In this document: positions 10,830 through 22,479 of the stretch, piece by piece | Layout of the letters: each line of letters opens with the position of its first letter | Numbering within the stretch: the stretch's first letter is position 1 | From: Shinisaurus crocodilurus | Taxonomy: Eukaryota > Chordata > Lepidosauria > Squamata > Shinisauridae | Length of the DNA stretch: 64,000 nucleotides | Reading direction: 5' to 3' | Assembly (NCBI GenBank): GCA_021292165.1 | Contig: CM037883.1 | Coordinates: 8,943,434-9,007,433 of the forward strand | Notes under the pieces: generated by a model | Database searches by the model: none | What the model saw: only the letters and a program-made list of their open reading frames with translations | What the model was told of the DNA's origin: nothing | Program-made: the position numbers and the translations under genes

Positions 10830-12110
10830 ATTTATCCAGTTCAGACCTTCCAGACTGAACACAAACTCGAATGTAATCTGTGGCCGAAGTCTGTATATTC
10901 CGAACTCTCAATGCAATTTCTGGACCAAAAAAACCTGCTCTTGACAGCATGTATACATTTGAAAAAATATGCATAAAAATATGTACTTTTGAAAGATTTG
11001 CACAAATACCCATTAATAAACGGGAGAAGAATGTGATCATTTCGAGGATGTGCACATTTGGTGTGTAGCTTTAGAAAAAAAAATATCCACATAACTATGC
11101 ACAGATTTTCATACAAAAAGAAATTAATAAAGCTCACAATCTGATAGAGTCAAGTCAGAATGAGCTTTGAGATGGAATTCAAACAACATCAGCGAGCTTG
11201 AATTTTGCTGATTCACACATAGAGATGCGTGAAGCAGCAAAACTCAAGTTTGCCGAAGTTCTAGAAATCCTATCTTGAAGCTCGTTCTATATGGAAAGGA
11301 AAATCCATCCATATTTAAAGCATATTTGTCCAAATGTATGCATGCATCAATTGTCCAAATGTGTACATCTTTGAAATGTACGCATTCTCCTCTCGTTGAT
11401 TAAAGTGTACAGTATTTGTGCGCATTTTTCAAAAGCATGCATTTTTTTCATGCACATTTTTCAAATGTATACTCATGATGTCAGACACAGTATTTTTGGT
11501 CCATGAATCACATTGCAAGCTTGGAAATGTACGGACTTTGACCGCACATTGTGTCCAAGTCTGTGTTTGGTCTTAAAGGTGTGAATTGGGTAGATCCTGA
11601 TACATTCGTATTTGCAGATCCCAAGCCCTGCCTTCCTGCCCTCTTTGCTGCTTGCAAAGGTGTTTCAGTGTCTATTGCATCTTTGTGAATGGATTTGTGT
11701 GTATGCATGGTTGGTTGGTTGGGATGAGTGAATGAGCGATGTTCAAGATTGCCTGTATTCTCCAAACTTTGTCTCACTGCTTGTCTCATGCAAGATTCGC
11801 TGCTCACTCTGAGCAAATGGGAAACATGTGCAAGTCGTGCAGCAATCGAATGGGAGATTTGCACCAATCTCCCCAAACGTGCAGAAGGCTAAAGCATAGG
11901 ATAAAGCAGGGCTGATTTAGTCTACTGAGAAAATTTGTGCAGATAAAGAAGCTGGGAATCGGGAATGAGAATAACGTAAGCATGTATTCGACAATGTATG
12001 AATATTTTCAGCAGACACGTGCTCGTGTTTGCCCTCTTGGCTTTGAACGGGGCATGCTTGCTTGCATGTTTTGGGAGCAAAAACAAAATTCTCATACATC
12101 TCTGGTGTGA
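10830..12110. mobile_element. hAT-like relics, probably two joined copies
   Basis: The recurring interior phrases TGCACATTTG, AAATGTAC and TGATTCACA match the elements at 54926-56150 and 58391-58785. A junction near 11219 reads TAGAGATGCGTGA, a decayed TAGGGATG end. The last part ends with AAAATTCTCATACATC (about 12085-12100), as does 58391-58785. A 122-codon frame on the minus strand at 11508-11876 shows no known domain and is probably chance. Confidence 0.5.
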
Positions 12111-13045
12111 ATGGATTTCTGTGCTTGTACTGATGGACAAAATATTGCAGTGTGTTCTGAACATCTAACAGGAGTACAGGCTTCCAGTTACCCATGTTCT
12201 CCCCAAGGATACTTCAATCAATTTCCTGCCCTCCCAGTTTTCTGTCTTTCTCCAATTGACACTCAACATTACATGGCTAGTGAGCATGTTCAATTCACGT
12301 TAGGCTGTTTTGTGTTGTTGACTGGGTGTTTGCTTCTTTTTGTTTTTGCCTCCTTTTTATCTTATTTTTTGTGCTTCCACAAACCTTGGTGTTCACATGT
12401 CATGTTGGTAAATCCCTCTAGTCTCTCAGTAGCCCCATTTTGGCTCAGTTGCAGTTAGCTATTAGAAAGACTCGTGCTTGATTAAATTGGTGAAGAGCAA
12501 ATAACAATTAGTGAACTCTGAAACGATTTTAATTTGTTCAAAAGCTCTCTGAAGCCAGTCAACAATTAAGACCAACAAATTAAGAAAATATGATCTAACA
12601 AAAAAAAAAATGTTTGGGGGTTGAGAAAGATGTTATTGCAATGGAATATATTGGCACTGAGTCAAGTTATGACTGGAAATCATTACTCAGGTCTCAGGAG
12701 GGAAGTTTTCTGAGCTACTGCTTAAAAATGAGTAGATCTTTGTCATTGAGGCACAGTAGGTGTTCTCTTCATTAAATTATCTGGGTTGTATTGACAAAAT
12801 TGAAACTGATCATTAAAACAAAATTTGGTAAGCCCATGTCTTTATGAAATTTGATAACCCAACACCCACTATGTTCTATTATTGATTTTGTTATGAGTTT
12901 GATTGGTTGTATACAAATTAGATATACAGCCCTTCAGTTGTATACAAATTAGGTGGAGCAAGAATGGTCAAAAAATAAGGAAAGAATGATGATGAATTAT
13001 TAAATACATATTAGCACTAGCCAGAAAGACCCATTACACTCAGAC
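12111..13045. other. Unassigned, partly repeat-like
   Basis: No gene seen. The block at 12140-12440 has the character of an interspersed repeat but I cannot classify it. The remainder is AT-rich. Confidence 0.35.
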
Positions 13046-13140
13046 TTAGCCTGCAGTCCAATGCACACTTACCTGGGAGTAAGTCCCACTGACCTTAACT
13101 GAGTCTGAACTTCTCAATAGACATGCATAGGACGGTGCTG
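13046..13140 (+). repeat. Squamate interspersed repeat (CTGGGAGTAA type)
   Basis: It contains CAATGCACACTTACCTGGG, AGTAAGTCCCACTGA and the terminal inverse ACATGCATAGGAC. Same type as 10018-10110. Confidence 0.6.
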
Positions 13141-13290
13141 TTAGAGAATGTTATGCAAAATTAGTTTCTATACAATTAGGGTTTTAAGATATCATTTTTG
13201 GAATAGATGATATAATATAAATTATGATGTTAATTTAAACATTATCAGCACAAATAAGGTTTTATGATATTTTGTGGGATTATGTTGTTC

Positions 13291-13336
<46 letters not shown>

Positions 13337-13337
13337 T
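13291..13337 (+). repeat. (ATT)n microsatellite
   Basis: About 15 ATT units. A short piece resembling the preceding squamate repeat follows to about 13400. Confidence 0.95.
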
Positions 13338-13404
13338 TGCTTCCAGCACAAGCCTATATGTCTACTCTAAAGTAAGTTGCATTGAGTAAAATAAATAAAA
13401 TTAT

Positions 13405-13865
13405 GAACAGAGCAATCCTATGGCTACTAGACAGCATCTAGATGGCCATAGGATTTTTTCAGATTCCCAGCTACGAGGTTGGAAAAATCATTCCAACCTC
13501 ATAGCTGGGGATCTCTGCTCAGATCCCTCGCCCTCCCCCTCTCAGCCAGTGTGGAAAGAACCATGCTGGCTGTTTCTCCGAGGTCATAAGAGCAACTTCC
13601 GTGAAGGGCTTTTGGGGGCATTTGTGGGGGTGGGGAGGGGAGGAGACTGGTGCCCCCAAGATGTGATAGAACCTGGTGGCACCTCAGCCTCCTTTCCTCC
13701 CACTCACTTAGATGGCTGTCTATTGGCCGTCTTTGCAGAGCGAGAGGACTGCAGAGGTGACCTTCTCCTCTGTGCTCTTCCCACCCTCCATAGGATGCCC
13801 ATAATCCTCCAAGTTCAAAAGGTCATGGGTTTCCCCATTGGATCGCACCTTCACTGGGTATAGGA
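13405..13865 (+). repeat. GGCACAATCC-ended repeat family, copy 1 of 4
   Basis: It starts AGCAATCCTATGGC and ends CCCATTGGATCGCACC, a decayed inverted repeat. On the complement it aligns with 19245-19695, 20485-20935 and 62575-63015 over blocks such as TCCCAGCTACGAGGTTGG, the segment around CCGAGGTCA, and CCTCC-rich stretches. The 147-codon frame across it is not conserved in the other copies and is not a gene. Probable non-autonomous DNA transposon, class unknown. Confidence 0.65.
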
Positions 13866-14214
13866 TTGAAGCCTAAAATCTGCTATTATTTTACTTGCAA
13901 TGGGTATTATAAAGGTATTTTATCAATATATTTACCAGAAGTATTTACATATTTATGCACGCAGGTAATCATACTTTAATCTGTAAAAGTGTCTAACAAA
14001 GGGTTTGCATGTGTAAAATTTGTAAGATTAACTTTAAAAAAATGTTTGTTAAAAGCTACTTTAGATATGTCCTGCCACCTGGACATATCCAGTGAATTTA
14101 TTTTAACTTAGCTGACCTTCATTGCCATGTAACACAAATGGCTTCTGAAAATTCAATCAATTTCAAAAGCAGAATCTTGCATTGGAGATGAGGCTTGGTG
14201 TTTCTATTTGAGAA
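13866..14214. other. Unassigned AT-rich
   Basis: No recognised feature. Confidence 0.4.
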
Positions 14215-14700
14215 GCAAACAAACAAACAACAACAAAACAATAACAAGCCTTCACCTGGGTCCTAAAACTTAACATGAAAGGTGCCAAGAAGACAGGGCC
14301 GGTGCTTCCATTAGGCAAACTAGGCGGCTGCCTAGGGCGGAGGGCTAAAGAGGGCGCCAGAAACGCCTTGAAAAAAAATACAGCGCTCTCAAGTGGGAAG
14401 GGGGGGGGCGCTAAATATCTGATCTTGCCTAGGGCACCAAACTGCCTTGCACCGGTCCTGCAAGAAGAGCTCTCAGGGGAGGGCATTCCCTAAACATGGC
14501 ACCAGCACTGGTAGCGTTCTGTCTCTGGTATCCACACCAGCCCCACCTCTGATGGTAAGAGAAACCAGAAAAAGGATGAAGAAGAGTGGGAGAAGTCCTC
14601 CATTACCTGGAGAAGTCTGAATGGGAGTAGGTGGTCCTTCAGGTACCCAGAACACAAAACAGCAAAGGGATTGAAAGGATAAAACCAGAGCTGTGAGCAA
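14215..14700 (-). mobile_element. L2-type LINE 3' fragment, split by a hAT
   Basis: The minus strand resembles the region before the L2 3' end (compare CACCTGGGTCCTAAA here with the CACCTGG phrases in other minus-strand L2 copies at 26870 and 44848). Coding capacity is lost. The exact left end is unclear. Confidence 0.5.
14294..14460. mobile_element. hAT MITE, 167 bp, perfect duplication
   Basis: Ends CAGGGCCGGTGC and, on the complement, CAGGACCGGTGC. The octamer CAAGAAGA is repeated exactly at 14286-14293 and 14461-14468. The interior has an inverted CCTAGGGC phrase. These are classic non-autonomous hAT features. Confidence 0.9.
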
Positions 14701-15060
14701 ATGTCCCCCACCCTATTTGTGGGCAGAGAAATTGGAGGAGGGACCATTTCACCAGATTTCGCCATGGGGAGGAGCAATTGAGCAATTGTCTGACACTTTC
14801 TTGCAGGTGGGTCTCACTCTTAGCAGTGCCAGTAACAAGCTCCTCTGCTCCATCCCAATTCTAAGGGGTTGTTAATGTTGCTGCTCCTGCTACAAGTGGT
14901 AGCAGCAGAAACTGTGGTAGCAGGCTGAGCACCATTGTGCATATCACACAATGCCCCAGATCTGGTATGATTCTGGGTCACTGTGCAGGGCAGAAGGGAT
15001 GGTGGCTGCCACCAGAACAAAATAATGGTGGAGAATATCCAGAGAAAATTCTGTGAAGTG
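14701..15060. other. Unclassified repeat-like segment
   Basis: The palindromic phrase GGAGGAGCAATTGAGCAATT near 14770 resembles the region around 60700. Otherwise unassigned. Confidence 0.35.
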
Positions 15061-15156
15061 CCCTTGCATTTTTTAAAGATTTTTTAATATTTTGTAAACT
15101 GCCCAGAGAGCTTTGGCTAGTGGGCAGTATAAAAATGTAATAAATAAATAAATAAT
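15061..15156 (+). mobile_element. L2 LINE 3' end
   Basis: It carries the L2 tail phrase CCCAGAGAGCTTTGGCTAGT, then GGGCAGTATAAAAATGTAAT and an (AAAT)n tail. Only the final 100 bases are clear. Confidence 0.8.
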
Positions 15157-16070
15157 GTTGATGTTTCTTTTTTTCTAAAGGGCTGGGGACATTAAAAAAT
15201 CTGAGAAATCAGACATTTTCTCGGCAGGGGGGGAGGATGTCTTGTGAGAAATTTCAGCTCAGCTCAGCATATGATAAAACCTGCTGAGACTGGTGTTTGT
15301 AAGGGCAGGGAAAGAAAATATTTTTAGCAAGATTAAAACAACTCAAGTGTAAGGCACTTTTCTTTTTTTTTTTTGCATTGAAATTTTTAGTGATGAAAGA
15401 AAAGCAAAGAATACTGTTTGGTATGCAATCACAGTTGAAACAGCCGTGTACATTAATCTCTTGTGTCATCCAGAGCTCTCCTCCGCTGCATGACAAATAC
15501 ATCCACGTGGAGGGACTGAAAAGGAACAGAACAGAGGGAGGGAAAGCACTACGAGGAAACATGTAAGAAGTAAGTAAAGCAGAAAACACAGCAAAAGGGA
15601 AATTGGTTCCCCCTTTTCAGTGTTGTGATGAGGGTGGGGAACTTCCCTCTGAAACATCTCTACAAAGGAAAGTGATGAAGATTGGTTTCAGCACCTTATC
15701 CATATTTAACTGAGAGCAGAAGGATCATCCAGAGACCTCCGGGGGTGGGAGAGTCTTTCCTCCCACGGTCCCACCACCACCACCACCACCCTTTTAGAAC
15801 ATTTTCCAGGATGATGAAACACATGTAGCTATTTAAAAACACACAACATCTTTTCCATCTTAAGGGACAAAAATGAGGTTTGTGCTATATTAGATTCCTA
15901 TGTCCTGGGAGGACTAACCTTTGACCCCCAGTGTGTTGGTCCTCCTCCTAGCCATTCTTTTTAGCTACCAACATTGAAAGTAGAGCATTGACACCACCAC
16001 CACCGCAAACATTAATGCCTGTCTGCATCCTTTCCTGTATGCCACTGAGATTTCTGTGGTCAGTTAGGAA
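15157..16070. other. Unassigned
   Basis: No gene or known repeat. CCA-type triplet tracts occur at about 15770-15790 and 15990-16003. Confidence 0.4.
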
Positions 16071-16130
16071 TGGTGGATTAGATAGACCCGTGGTCTGATC
16101 CATCAGAGCTCTTCCTGTGTTCTTATATGA
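16071..16130 (+). mobile_element. CR1 LINE 3' tail
   Basis: The phrases GGATTAGATAGACCCGTGG and TCTGATCCATCAGAGCTCTT match the CR1 tail seen at 29200-29265. Only the tail is present. Confidence 0.65.
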
Positions 16131-16990
16131 ATAAAAGAGATCTCTCTCACACTGGATCTGAGCTCATCCAAAACTAGCTTGGAACCTTCTGCTACTAATC
16201 TAATGTGTAAGTAGTAGCACTATTAAAATGTTGCAATGCGTAGAAGGGAAAAAACCCGCTTGCCTCCTCTAGTTGCATGAATGCTATAAAAAATATGTTA
16301 TTTCGCCCTAGCTCTGTAGTTTCCAGTTCACTGGGCATTTCTCCTTAACTCAGAGCCATTCTTGTTCATCATAGTATGTTTAATATGCAGTCTCATTCCT
16401 CTGCATTTGTAATGAGTTCCTGAGTCTGGTGTAAGCAACTGCTACTGTCCCATTAATTATTATTACTATACCATAAACACCCCATTTGTTGCATGCAGAA
16501 GAAAGCCTAATGTTGCTTCTAAGGTACCCTCCTTCCCCCCCCCTCTCTCTCACACCTGTTAAATGAGGGGGGGGACAAGAATTTAGTCAGCTGTAAAATA
16601 CAGCTGCTCTGATCGAGCATAGGAGCTTTGTGAACGGAAGCAAGCAGGCTTCCTTCCACAAACATCAACATAAATGCAGAGGCACATACCTGATGAGGGT
16701 ATATGATGGTAGCATTCTTGCCAAAAAGCTGGGTCTGGTCAAACCCTGGATTGGAGACTATGTGTGAACCCCATGTACACATGAATTCCATGGTAGAAGA
16801 AAGGTAAAATATAAGTGTTGTACTTTATTTATTTATTCATTTATCTAGCGATCTATTTAAATATCTGGCCAAATTCTGATGCTATTCCAGGTCCCACTGA
16901 ACTAGCTGGATTTGTACTCTTATATGCTACATCTTCACTGGCTATGCATCTGTTTTCAGGCCCCAATCAAGGAGTTGTAGTAGTAGTTGT
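16131..16990. other. Unassigned, apparently single copy
   Basis: No gene or repeat recognised. AT-rich with a C-run near 16537 and a G-run near 16570. Confidence 0.4.
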
Positions 16991-17350
16991 TGTTTTTCTT
17001 GGCTTATGCGATCGTCCCCCTTCCAGATTCCACCCCAAATTTAGAGGTTCCACTTTATTCCCAAACTTGTTATCACATTTGAAAAATGCATTATTATTTT
17101 TTTTAAAAAAATGTGCATTAAGAAACCAACCAAACAAACTCATTTTCATGCTTTAAGTAAGGGGATGGGGAGTGTGCACTTTTGAAAAATGCAAACAGAG
17201 AGGTGCACTTTTCCCATTTGAAATGTGGAAACAGAACTTGATGAACTTGTGCTTGGGGGGGGGGGAAGTCAATGTTATGGAAAGTGAAAGAGGCAGATTT
17301 CCCTCCCCCCCCCCATTCCTAGTCTCTCCTAGTGGTGGTGGTGGTGTGTG
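16991..17350. mobile_element. hAT-like relic
   Basis: Interior phrases GTGTGCACTTTTGAAAAATG and GTGCACTTTTCCCATTTGAA match the TAGGGATG-ended family. The ends are lost. Confidence 0.45.
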
Positions 17351-17418
17351 TAAAAACACAGATAGGGTTACGATTATTTTGTTAAACCATTAATCCAGAA
17401 TAATCCAGGGTTTAAAAA

Positions 17419-17419
<1 letters not shown>

Positions 17420-17467
<48 letters not shown>
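17420..17467 (+). repeat. (ATT)n microsatellite
   Basis: About 16 ATT units abutting the 3' end of a minus-strand L2. This is typical of a LINE tail expanding into a microsatellite. Confidence 0.95.
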
Positions 17468-17468
<1 letters not shown>

Positions 17469-18035
17469 GTATTTGTATACTGTTCCACATCTAAGTAGAT
17501 TCCAGAGCGATGAACAATAAAAAGATAGAAACAGATTTTTAAAAAAACAATACAATGGAAACAAAGGAACATTACAATGGTGGCTGAACAGCAAAGAAGG
17601 TTGCCTGGAACAAGGAGGTCTTCAATCAGCAGGTGCCGAAAGCAGCACAATGTCAGAGCCTGCCTGACTTTCAGAGGCAGGGAGTTCCACAGAAAATGGA
17701 GCCACCACACTGAAGGCTCTTCTCCTGGTGGACTCCAGTCGGCCCAAAGGTCGATGAGGAACCACCAGGAGCATGCCATCTGCTGACCTCAGTGACTGGG
17801 CAGGTTGGTATGGGAGGAGGTGCTCTCTCAGGTATCCTGGTCCCAAGTTGTCTCAGGCTTTGTGCACAAGTACCAGAACCGTAAACCTGACCTGGTAGCA
17901 AATAGGCACCCAGTGCAGTTTGTTCAGCAAAGGAGTTGCATGCTGAAAAGGGCAGCTCCCAACAACAGCTGAGCTGCTGCATTCTGCACTAGCTCCAGCT
18001 TCCAGGGAAGCCTTAAGGACAGCCCCACATCAAGA
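17468..18035 (-). mobile_element. L2-type LINE 3' fragment
   Basis: The minus-strand reading runs from the 3' tail (next to the ATT tract) into the C-terminal coding remnant. It aligns well with 63783-64000: AACAAGGAGGTCTTC, GAAAGCAGCACAATGTC and TCAGAGGCAGGGAGT are shared. Several frames of 60-104 codons are broken pieces and there is no intact RT. Confidence 0.75.
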
Positions 18036-18885
18036 TGTTACCAGAACATGTTTCCATTTTTTAAAAATCCTTTCACACTTTGAAATTGACATTAATTCCA
18101 TCTTTTTTATTTCTCATTGCCCACTCCCCAACCCACGACATCTACCCACTTAAGGTGAATATGAAAGGAAAGTCAATCCAACTTGAACTGACATCATTAC
18201 CAGAGATCCTAAAAAAAAAAAAAAAAAAAAAAAAAAGGTGGGTTTACATAAAACACTGTAAAGTATATTTAAGAGAATGCTTCTCTTTAAAGCCGGGAAG
18301 AACATCTATTGAAAGGAGATTCCATAATTTTATGGCAGAAAGATGAAGCACATTAAATTAATGAACATGAAAAAGCAGGCATGGGTGACAGGCAGCTACT
18401 GATCTCGATTTGAATTTCTACACCAGGTATGAATGGAAAATAATTCAGTATTATTAGATGATATCTTATTGGCCAAATTTAAATATCTTTTCCCCCATTC
18501 CCAACATAACAAACAGAAGCGAACACAGTATAAATTTGTTCAACACAAGGTTACAGAAGCAGTCTCCATTCATGATGATACAGAAGCTCAGAGTCAGCCG
18601 TGTCAGAAAGTGAAATCAAAATGCAGAGAGGGGGGTTAATGCTACTGCTGGGAGTTTATCATTTCAGTGTGTCATTGACACATGTTTATCTCTTGTGCTG
18701 AGCAATTGTAGAGAACATTAAATTGTTATTTCTGAATTCAGGGTATCTGATGGAGTGCCTCCTCCAATATATATGCCGTTGTGTTGAAATTTTTGCATGC
18801 AGAAAGGCCCAGATACAATCCATGCCTGGCTTCTTCACATAGGGCTAGAAAATATGCCTGCCTGAAACCCTGGAGAGGGTAAACA
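18036..18885. other. Unassigned
   Basis: No gene seen. It holds an A-run at 18211-18236, possibly the tail of an unrecognised retroelement. Confidence 0.4.
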
Positions 18886-19125
18886 CATACACACATACAC
18901 ACACACACACTGTCATGCTTTAGTCTATGGTGTGGGAGGTATGCACTTCTGAAAAATACACACAGAAATGGGCACTTTTCCTATTCTAAATGCACACTTT
19001 CCCCATGCAAACGAGCTGAAAAACTGGTCAAAAATGAAAATGGGGAAAAGCGGAAACAAGCTCTGAAATGATTTTCAGAGAACTTAGGTGAAGTCAAAAA
19101 TTGCTGGTTCGCCCATCCCTAAATT
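18886..19125. mobile_element. hAT-like relic with (CA)n
   Basis: A (CA)n tract at 18887-18911 is followed by the TAGGGATG-family interior and a right end reading GGTTCGCCCATCCCTAA at about 19107-19123. Confidence 0.5.
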
Positions 19126-19244
19126 TGTTGTGGGTGTTTCAAGGGATGACAAGCTCCCAATGGTTTTGGGAGGGGGGGACTGAGCAGGCTGACGTTTGGC
19201 CATCCTTAATAGGCTTCAGGGAGAGGGGGGGAAATCCCTTAAAA

Positions 19245-19695
19245 GAAGGGGCAGCACAATCCAATGTTGCTGCCCAGTACCCTCTGAACTCAGAGGATTA
19301 CGGGTACCCAATGGAGGGTGGAAGGAGCGTGGAGGCGAAGGTTGCCTCCATGCTTCTCCCACCCTGGAAAGTCAAAATACTTAGACAGCCAATTTTGGCC
19401 ATCTAAGCCATGAGGAGGAGAGGTTGAGGCGCTGCCAGGATATAACATATCATGGAGGAACCTTACTCCATCCCTCCCCATCCCTTCCCACCCAAAAACC
19501 TCTAACTCCGAGGTCGGTCTGACCTCAGAAGCGCAGCCGGCGTGGTTCTTTCCACACCAGCAGGAAGGACAGAGGAAGGGCACTCCAAGGTCAGAGTCCC
19601 ATCTCCAACCTCGGAGCACTTTTGGGGGCGGAGCTGGGACTCCACCCTTTCTTATGGCTGGCTAGACTCTGCCTAGCCAGCCATAGGATTGTGCC
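19245..19695 (-). repeat. GGCACAATCC-ended repeat family, copy 2 of 4
   Basis: It starts GCAGCACAATCCAATG and ends GCCATAGGATTGTGCCC, so the ends are inverted copies of each other. The body shares GAACTCAGAGGATTACGGG, CTCCCACCCTGGAAAGTC and AACTCCGAGGTCGGTCTGAC with the copies at 20485 and 62575. No coding capacity. Confidence 0.7.
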
Positions 19696-20011
19696 CTGAG
19701 TAAATAAATCCAAACCAAACCTCAACAGAGTCAAAGCAAATACAAATTTGAGAAGTCAACTTTACTTTATTCATCAGAGAAGGCCTGAGATATAACCACC
19801 ATTGAACAAGGACTGCTGAATTATGCTCTCAGCAGGTTAACTCATTCACATTAATGAGCTCATATACCGAGAATGAATAAGAATGAGGTTAGCTTTTTTA
19901 GAGATTACAACCTCGAAGATCTATAGGCCATCAACAGGATAGAAACAACTCTGCAGAACATCATAAAAATGGTGAAGAATTAAGCAGGAGTCAGACAGAA
20001 ATCTCTCCCCA

Positions 20012-20046
<35 letters not shown>

Positions 20047-20283
20047 CAGCTGCATCTCCTTCAGTTCCTGCAAGGAACACCCTTCTTTTCTATTGTGCTT
20101 AACAATGCTAGCAAAACTGTCCTATTAAGTTTTTATACGCTATTGTTCAATTGGTAAATTACTTGTTTGGGGTGTTCAACAGGCTTCCGCAGGCCAAGTA
20201 GTGCAATATTTTAGTTGAGTGCTGATGTGGGCTCAATACTGACGAAAGGAAGGGCTGTGTGCACACTGGGGTGGATCACGACT
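19696..20283. other. Unassigned with (AC)n
   Basis: Mostly AT-rich single-copy-like sequence, with an (AC)n microsatellite at 20014-20044. Confidence 0.4.
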
Positions 20284-20400
20284 TAGGGTGCAATCCCATG
20301 CATGTTTAGACAGAATAAAAAAGCCTATAGCTGCCAGCATGCCCCAGCCAGCTATAGGCTCCCCCCCCCCTGTCTAAACATACATAGGATTGTGCCTTTA
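20284..20400. mobile_element. Palindromic MITE, about 115 bp
   Basis: The left arm has GGGTGCAATCCCATGCATG then TTTAGACAG. The right arm is its inverse, CTGTCTAAACATACATAGG then ATTGTGCC. Flanking TTAG on both sides would fit a 3-4 bp duplication of the PIF/Harbinger kind, but that is inference. The outermost bases resemble the ends of the GGCACAATCC repeat family. Confidence 0.7.
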
Positions 20401-20484
20401 GTCATACTTGAAATTAGCCTATTGGAATCAATGGGACTTCATCTGTTCAAGACTAACTGAAGTTCCTTTCACAATCCAGTGACA

Positions 20485-20935
20485 AAGGGCACAATCCAGT
20501 GGCAAAGGGCACAATCCAATGGGGATGCCCATAGCCCTCCAAACTTGGAGGATTACGAGGATCCTGTAGAGGGTGGGAGGAGCACAGAGGAAAAGGTCCC
20601 ACTCGGCAAAGCACTTAGCTGATTTCAGTCATCTAAGTGTGGGGCTCCAGAGCAGGAGGGAAGGAGGCTGAGGTGCCACCAGGATACCTCATATCTTGCT
20701 GGAGCCAGTCTTCCCCAAAACTTCCCCAAAAGCCCTTCTCCGAGGTTGCTGTTGTGACCTCAGAGAAGCAGCCAGTGTGGTTCCTTCCATGCCAGCTGTG
20801 AGCTGGGGAAGGGAATCCGAGCATGGATCCCCAGCTATGAGGCCAGAGCAATGTTCTGACCTCGTAGCTGGGAATCCAAAAAGCCTATGGCTGTCTGGAC
20901 ACTGTCTAGCAGCCACAGGATTACACTGTAAGTCT
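20485..20935 (-). repeat. GGCACAATCC-ended repeat family, copy 3 of 4
   Basis: It starts with the doubled end phrase GGGCACAATCCAGTGGC / GGGCACAATCCAATGGG and runs to CACAGGATTACACTG. The body matches the copies at 19245 and 62575 (TTGGAGGATTACGAGGATCC, CCTCAGAGAAGCAGCCAG, GGGAATCCGAGCATGGATCC). Confidence 0.7.
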
Positions 20936-21474
20936 AGAACCATCTCATTATCAATAATGAATTATTTTAAAAAACTAGTAATACAGTACAATAAATTGAA
21001 TATTCAACAACCAAAAGAAAAGACAATAAAAATACAAATTAAAATGCCTCAGTAAAAGATACTTCTTAACCTGGCAGCAAAAAGAATGTAAATTAGACAA
21101 CAGATGTACCATTTTAGCGAGAGCATTACAAAACTGAGGCAACACCACAGACCTAGCCCTTTCCTTTGTTATAACATCACTCACTTCATTAGATGAAGAT
21201 CTGAAGATGTGGGCAGGCTAGTTCTAGCCATACTCTCTGGAGCAACAGAAAACAAGTCCGCCCAATCTGCTGTGGGAGAATCATTCAGATATTTGAAGGC
21301 GTTGGGTTTGTTTGCCAACTCTCAGCTGATGGTGCTGGAGACAGGGCAGGACAATTGGGCTACTGTGTGGAGAACTGGAGATGAAGAAGAATGCCATAAT
21401 GGTGAATAGTCAACCACAGACTTATTTTCCATGGAAATATGTAACATCTTCAAGCCCCCCTATCACTCCATCTT

Positions 21475-21477
<3 letters not shown>
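20936..21477. other. Unclassified, possible old LINE fragment
   Basis: The stretch near 21120-21300 has the character of an L2-like 3' UTR on the minus strand, but I cannot anchor it. No gene seen. Confidence 0.3.

Positions 21478-21507
<30 letters not shown>
21478..21507. repeat. (TA)n microsatellite
   Basis: About 14 TA units. Confidence 0.95.
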
Positions 21508-21508
<1 letters not shown>

Positions 21509-22150
21509 CCCAAGCTATTAAAAAAACCTCTTGTTAGTAAATTCCATTTATTTCTCATTGCATGGAAAAAGAAAGAAAGAAATTCAACCTTTGTGATGGT
21601 CCTGAATCTACTGCCAATCAGCTTCATTGCTAAGCAGTTCCAATCCCCAAGATATCTAGGTCACAAACCATATAAGCCTTCATAAATTTAAGTCAGCATC
21701 TGAATTGTATTATCGATCAGTTACATACTTATTTGGATTGCTTTGGCTGATAATCAGCATTGTGTCTAGCAAACCAGCTCTGTTCAATTCACTATACCAT
21801 TGTACATGAATTGTGTTATTGGACAATTCAAAATAGATCATTATCTTGCATTCCAGGGGAGCGATGTATAATCAGTGCACCAACAAATAAACCTCATTGT
21901 TATTGTTTTGTTACACACACACACACACACACACACACACTTCTGCCTTGCACTTTTTTCAAAGATTTAGGGCAGGTTACACAAGTTTAAATATAAATCA
22001 AAATAAAACCAATAGCATAAAATGCCTGCTGGACTCGTAAAGCATAATGTTTCAGGACCCTCATCAGATATCATGTTGCCAGCTGTTTTGCATTGTTCTT
22101 TCCTCTGCACCCACTGAAAACAAGTGTGGGCACTAAACAAGTGTTGAAAC
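21508..22150. other. Unassigned with (AC)n
   Basis: No gene seen. An (AC)n tract at 21912-21940. Part of it (21530-21740) looks like an old interspersed repeat of unknown family. Confidence 0.35.
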
Positions 22151-22320
22151 ATAGGATCATAGGATCATGGAGTTGGAAGGGGCCTACAAGACCATCGGGT
22201 CCAACACCCTGCTCAGTGCAGGAAACTAGAGGAGGGATCTCTCCCATCCAAGTAATAACCAGGCCTGACCCTGCTTAGCTTTCCACACTCAGACAAGCTG
22301 AGCCAGCGTGAGCCACAGGT
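22151..22320 (-). mobile_element. 5S rRNA-headed SINE with CR1-type tail, copy 1
   Basis: Read on the minus strand, the head at about 22302-22239 follows vertebrate 5S rRNA through its internal pol III promoter. The A-box region (AAGCTAAGCAGGGTC), the intermediate element (GCCTGGTTA) and the C box (ACTTGGATGGGAG) are all present. It then switches to a CR1 3' end (TTGGACCCGATGGTCTTG, CCCCTTCCAACTCCATGATC). A CR1 enzyme could mobilise such an RNA (inference). It is not a 5S gene: the first half of 5S rRNA is absent and the 3' end is CR1. Confidence 0.8.
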
Positions 22321-22479
22321 CTGTATCTATCAAGGATGTAATCATGCAGACCAACTCTGATAATGTTACTTCAAGTTTCAAGGCTGATCTGGCACTGAGG
22401 TGCCTTTAATTAGCAAAAATAAGGTCTACCATGTAATGGTCTGCCTAAACTGGGAAGGGGTGAAGAAGCAAACATACAT

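Noticed and set aside
11508..11876. A 122-codon minus-strand frame
   Set aside because: It lies within hAT-like relics, has no domain, and is not maintained in related copies.
13420..13863. A 147-codon frame
   Set aside because: It lies in one copy of the GGCACAATCC repeat family and is not open in the other copies.
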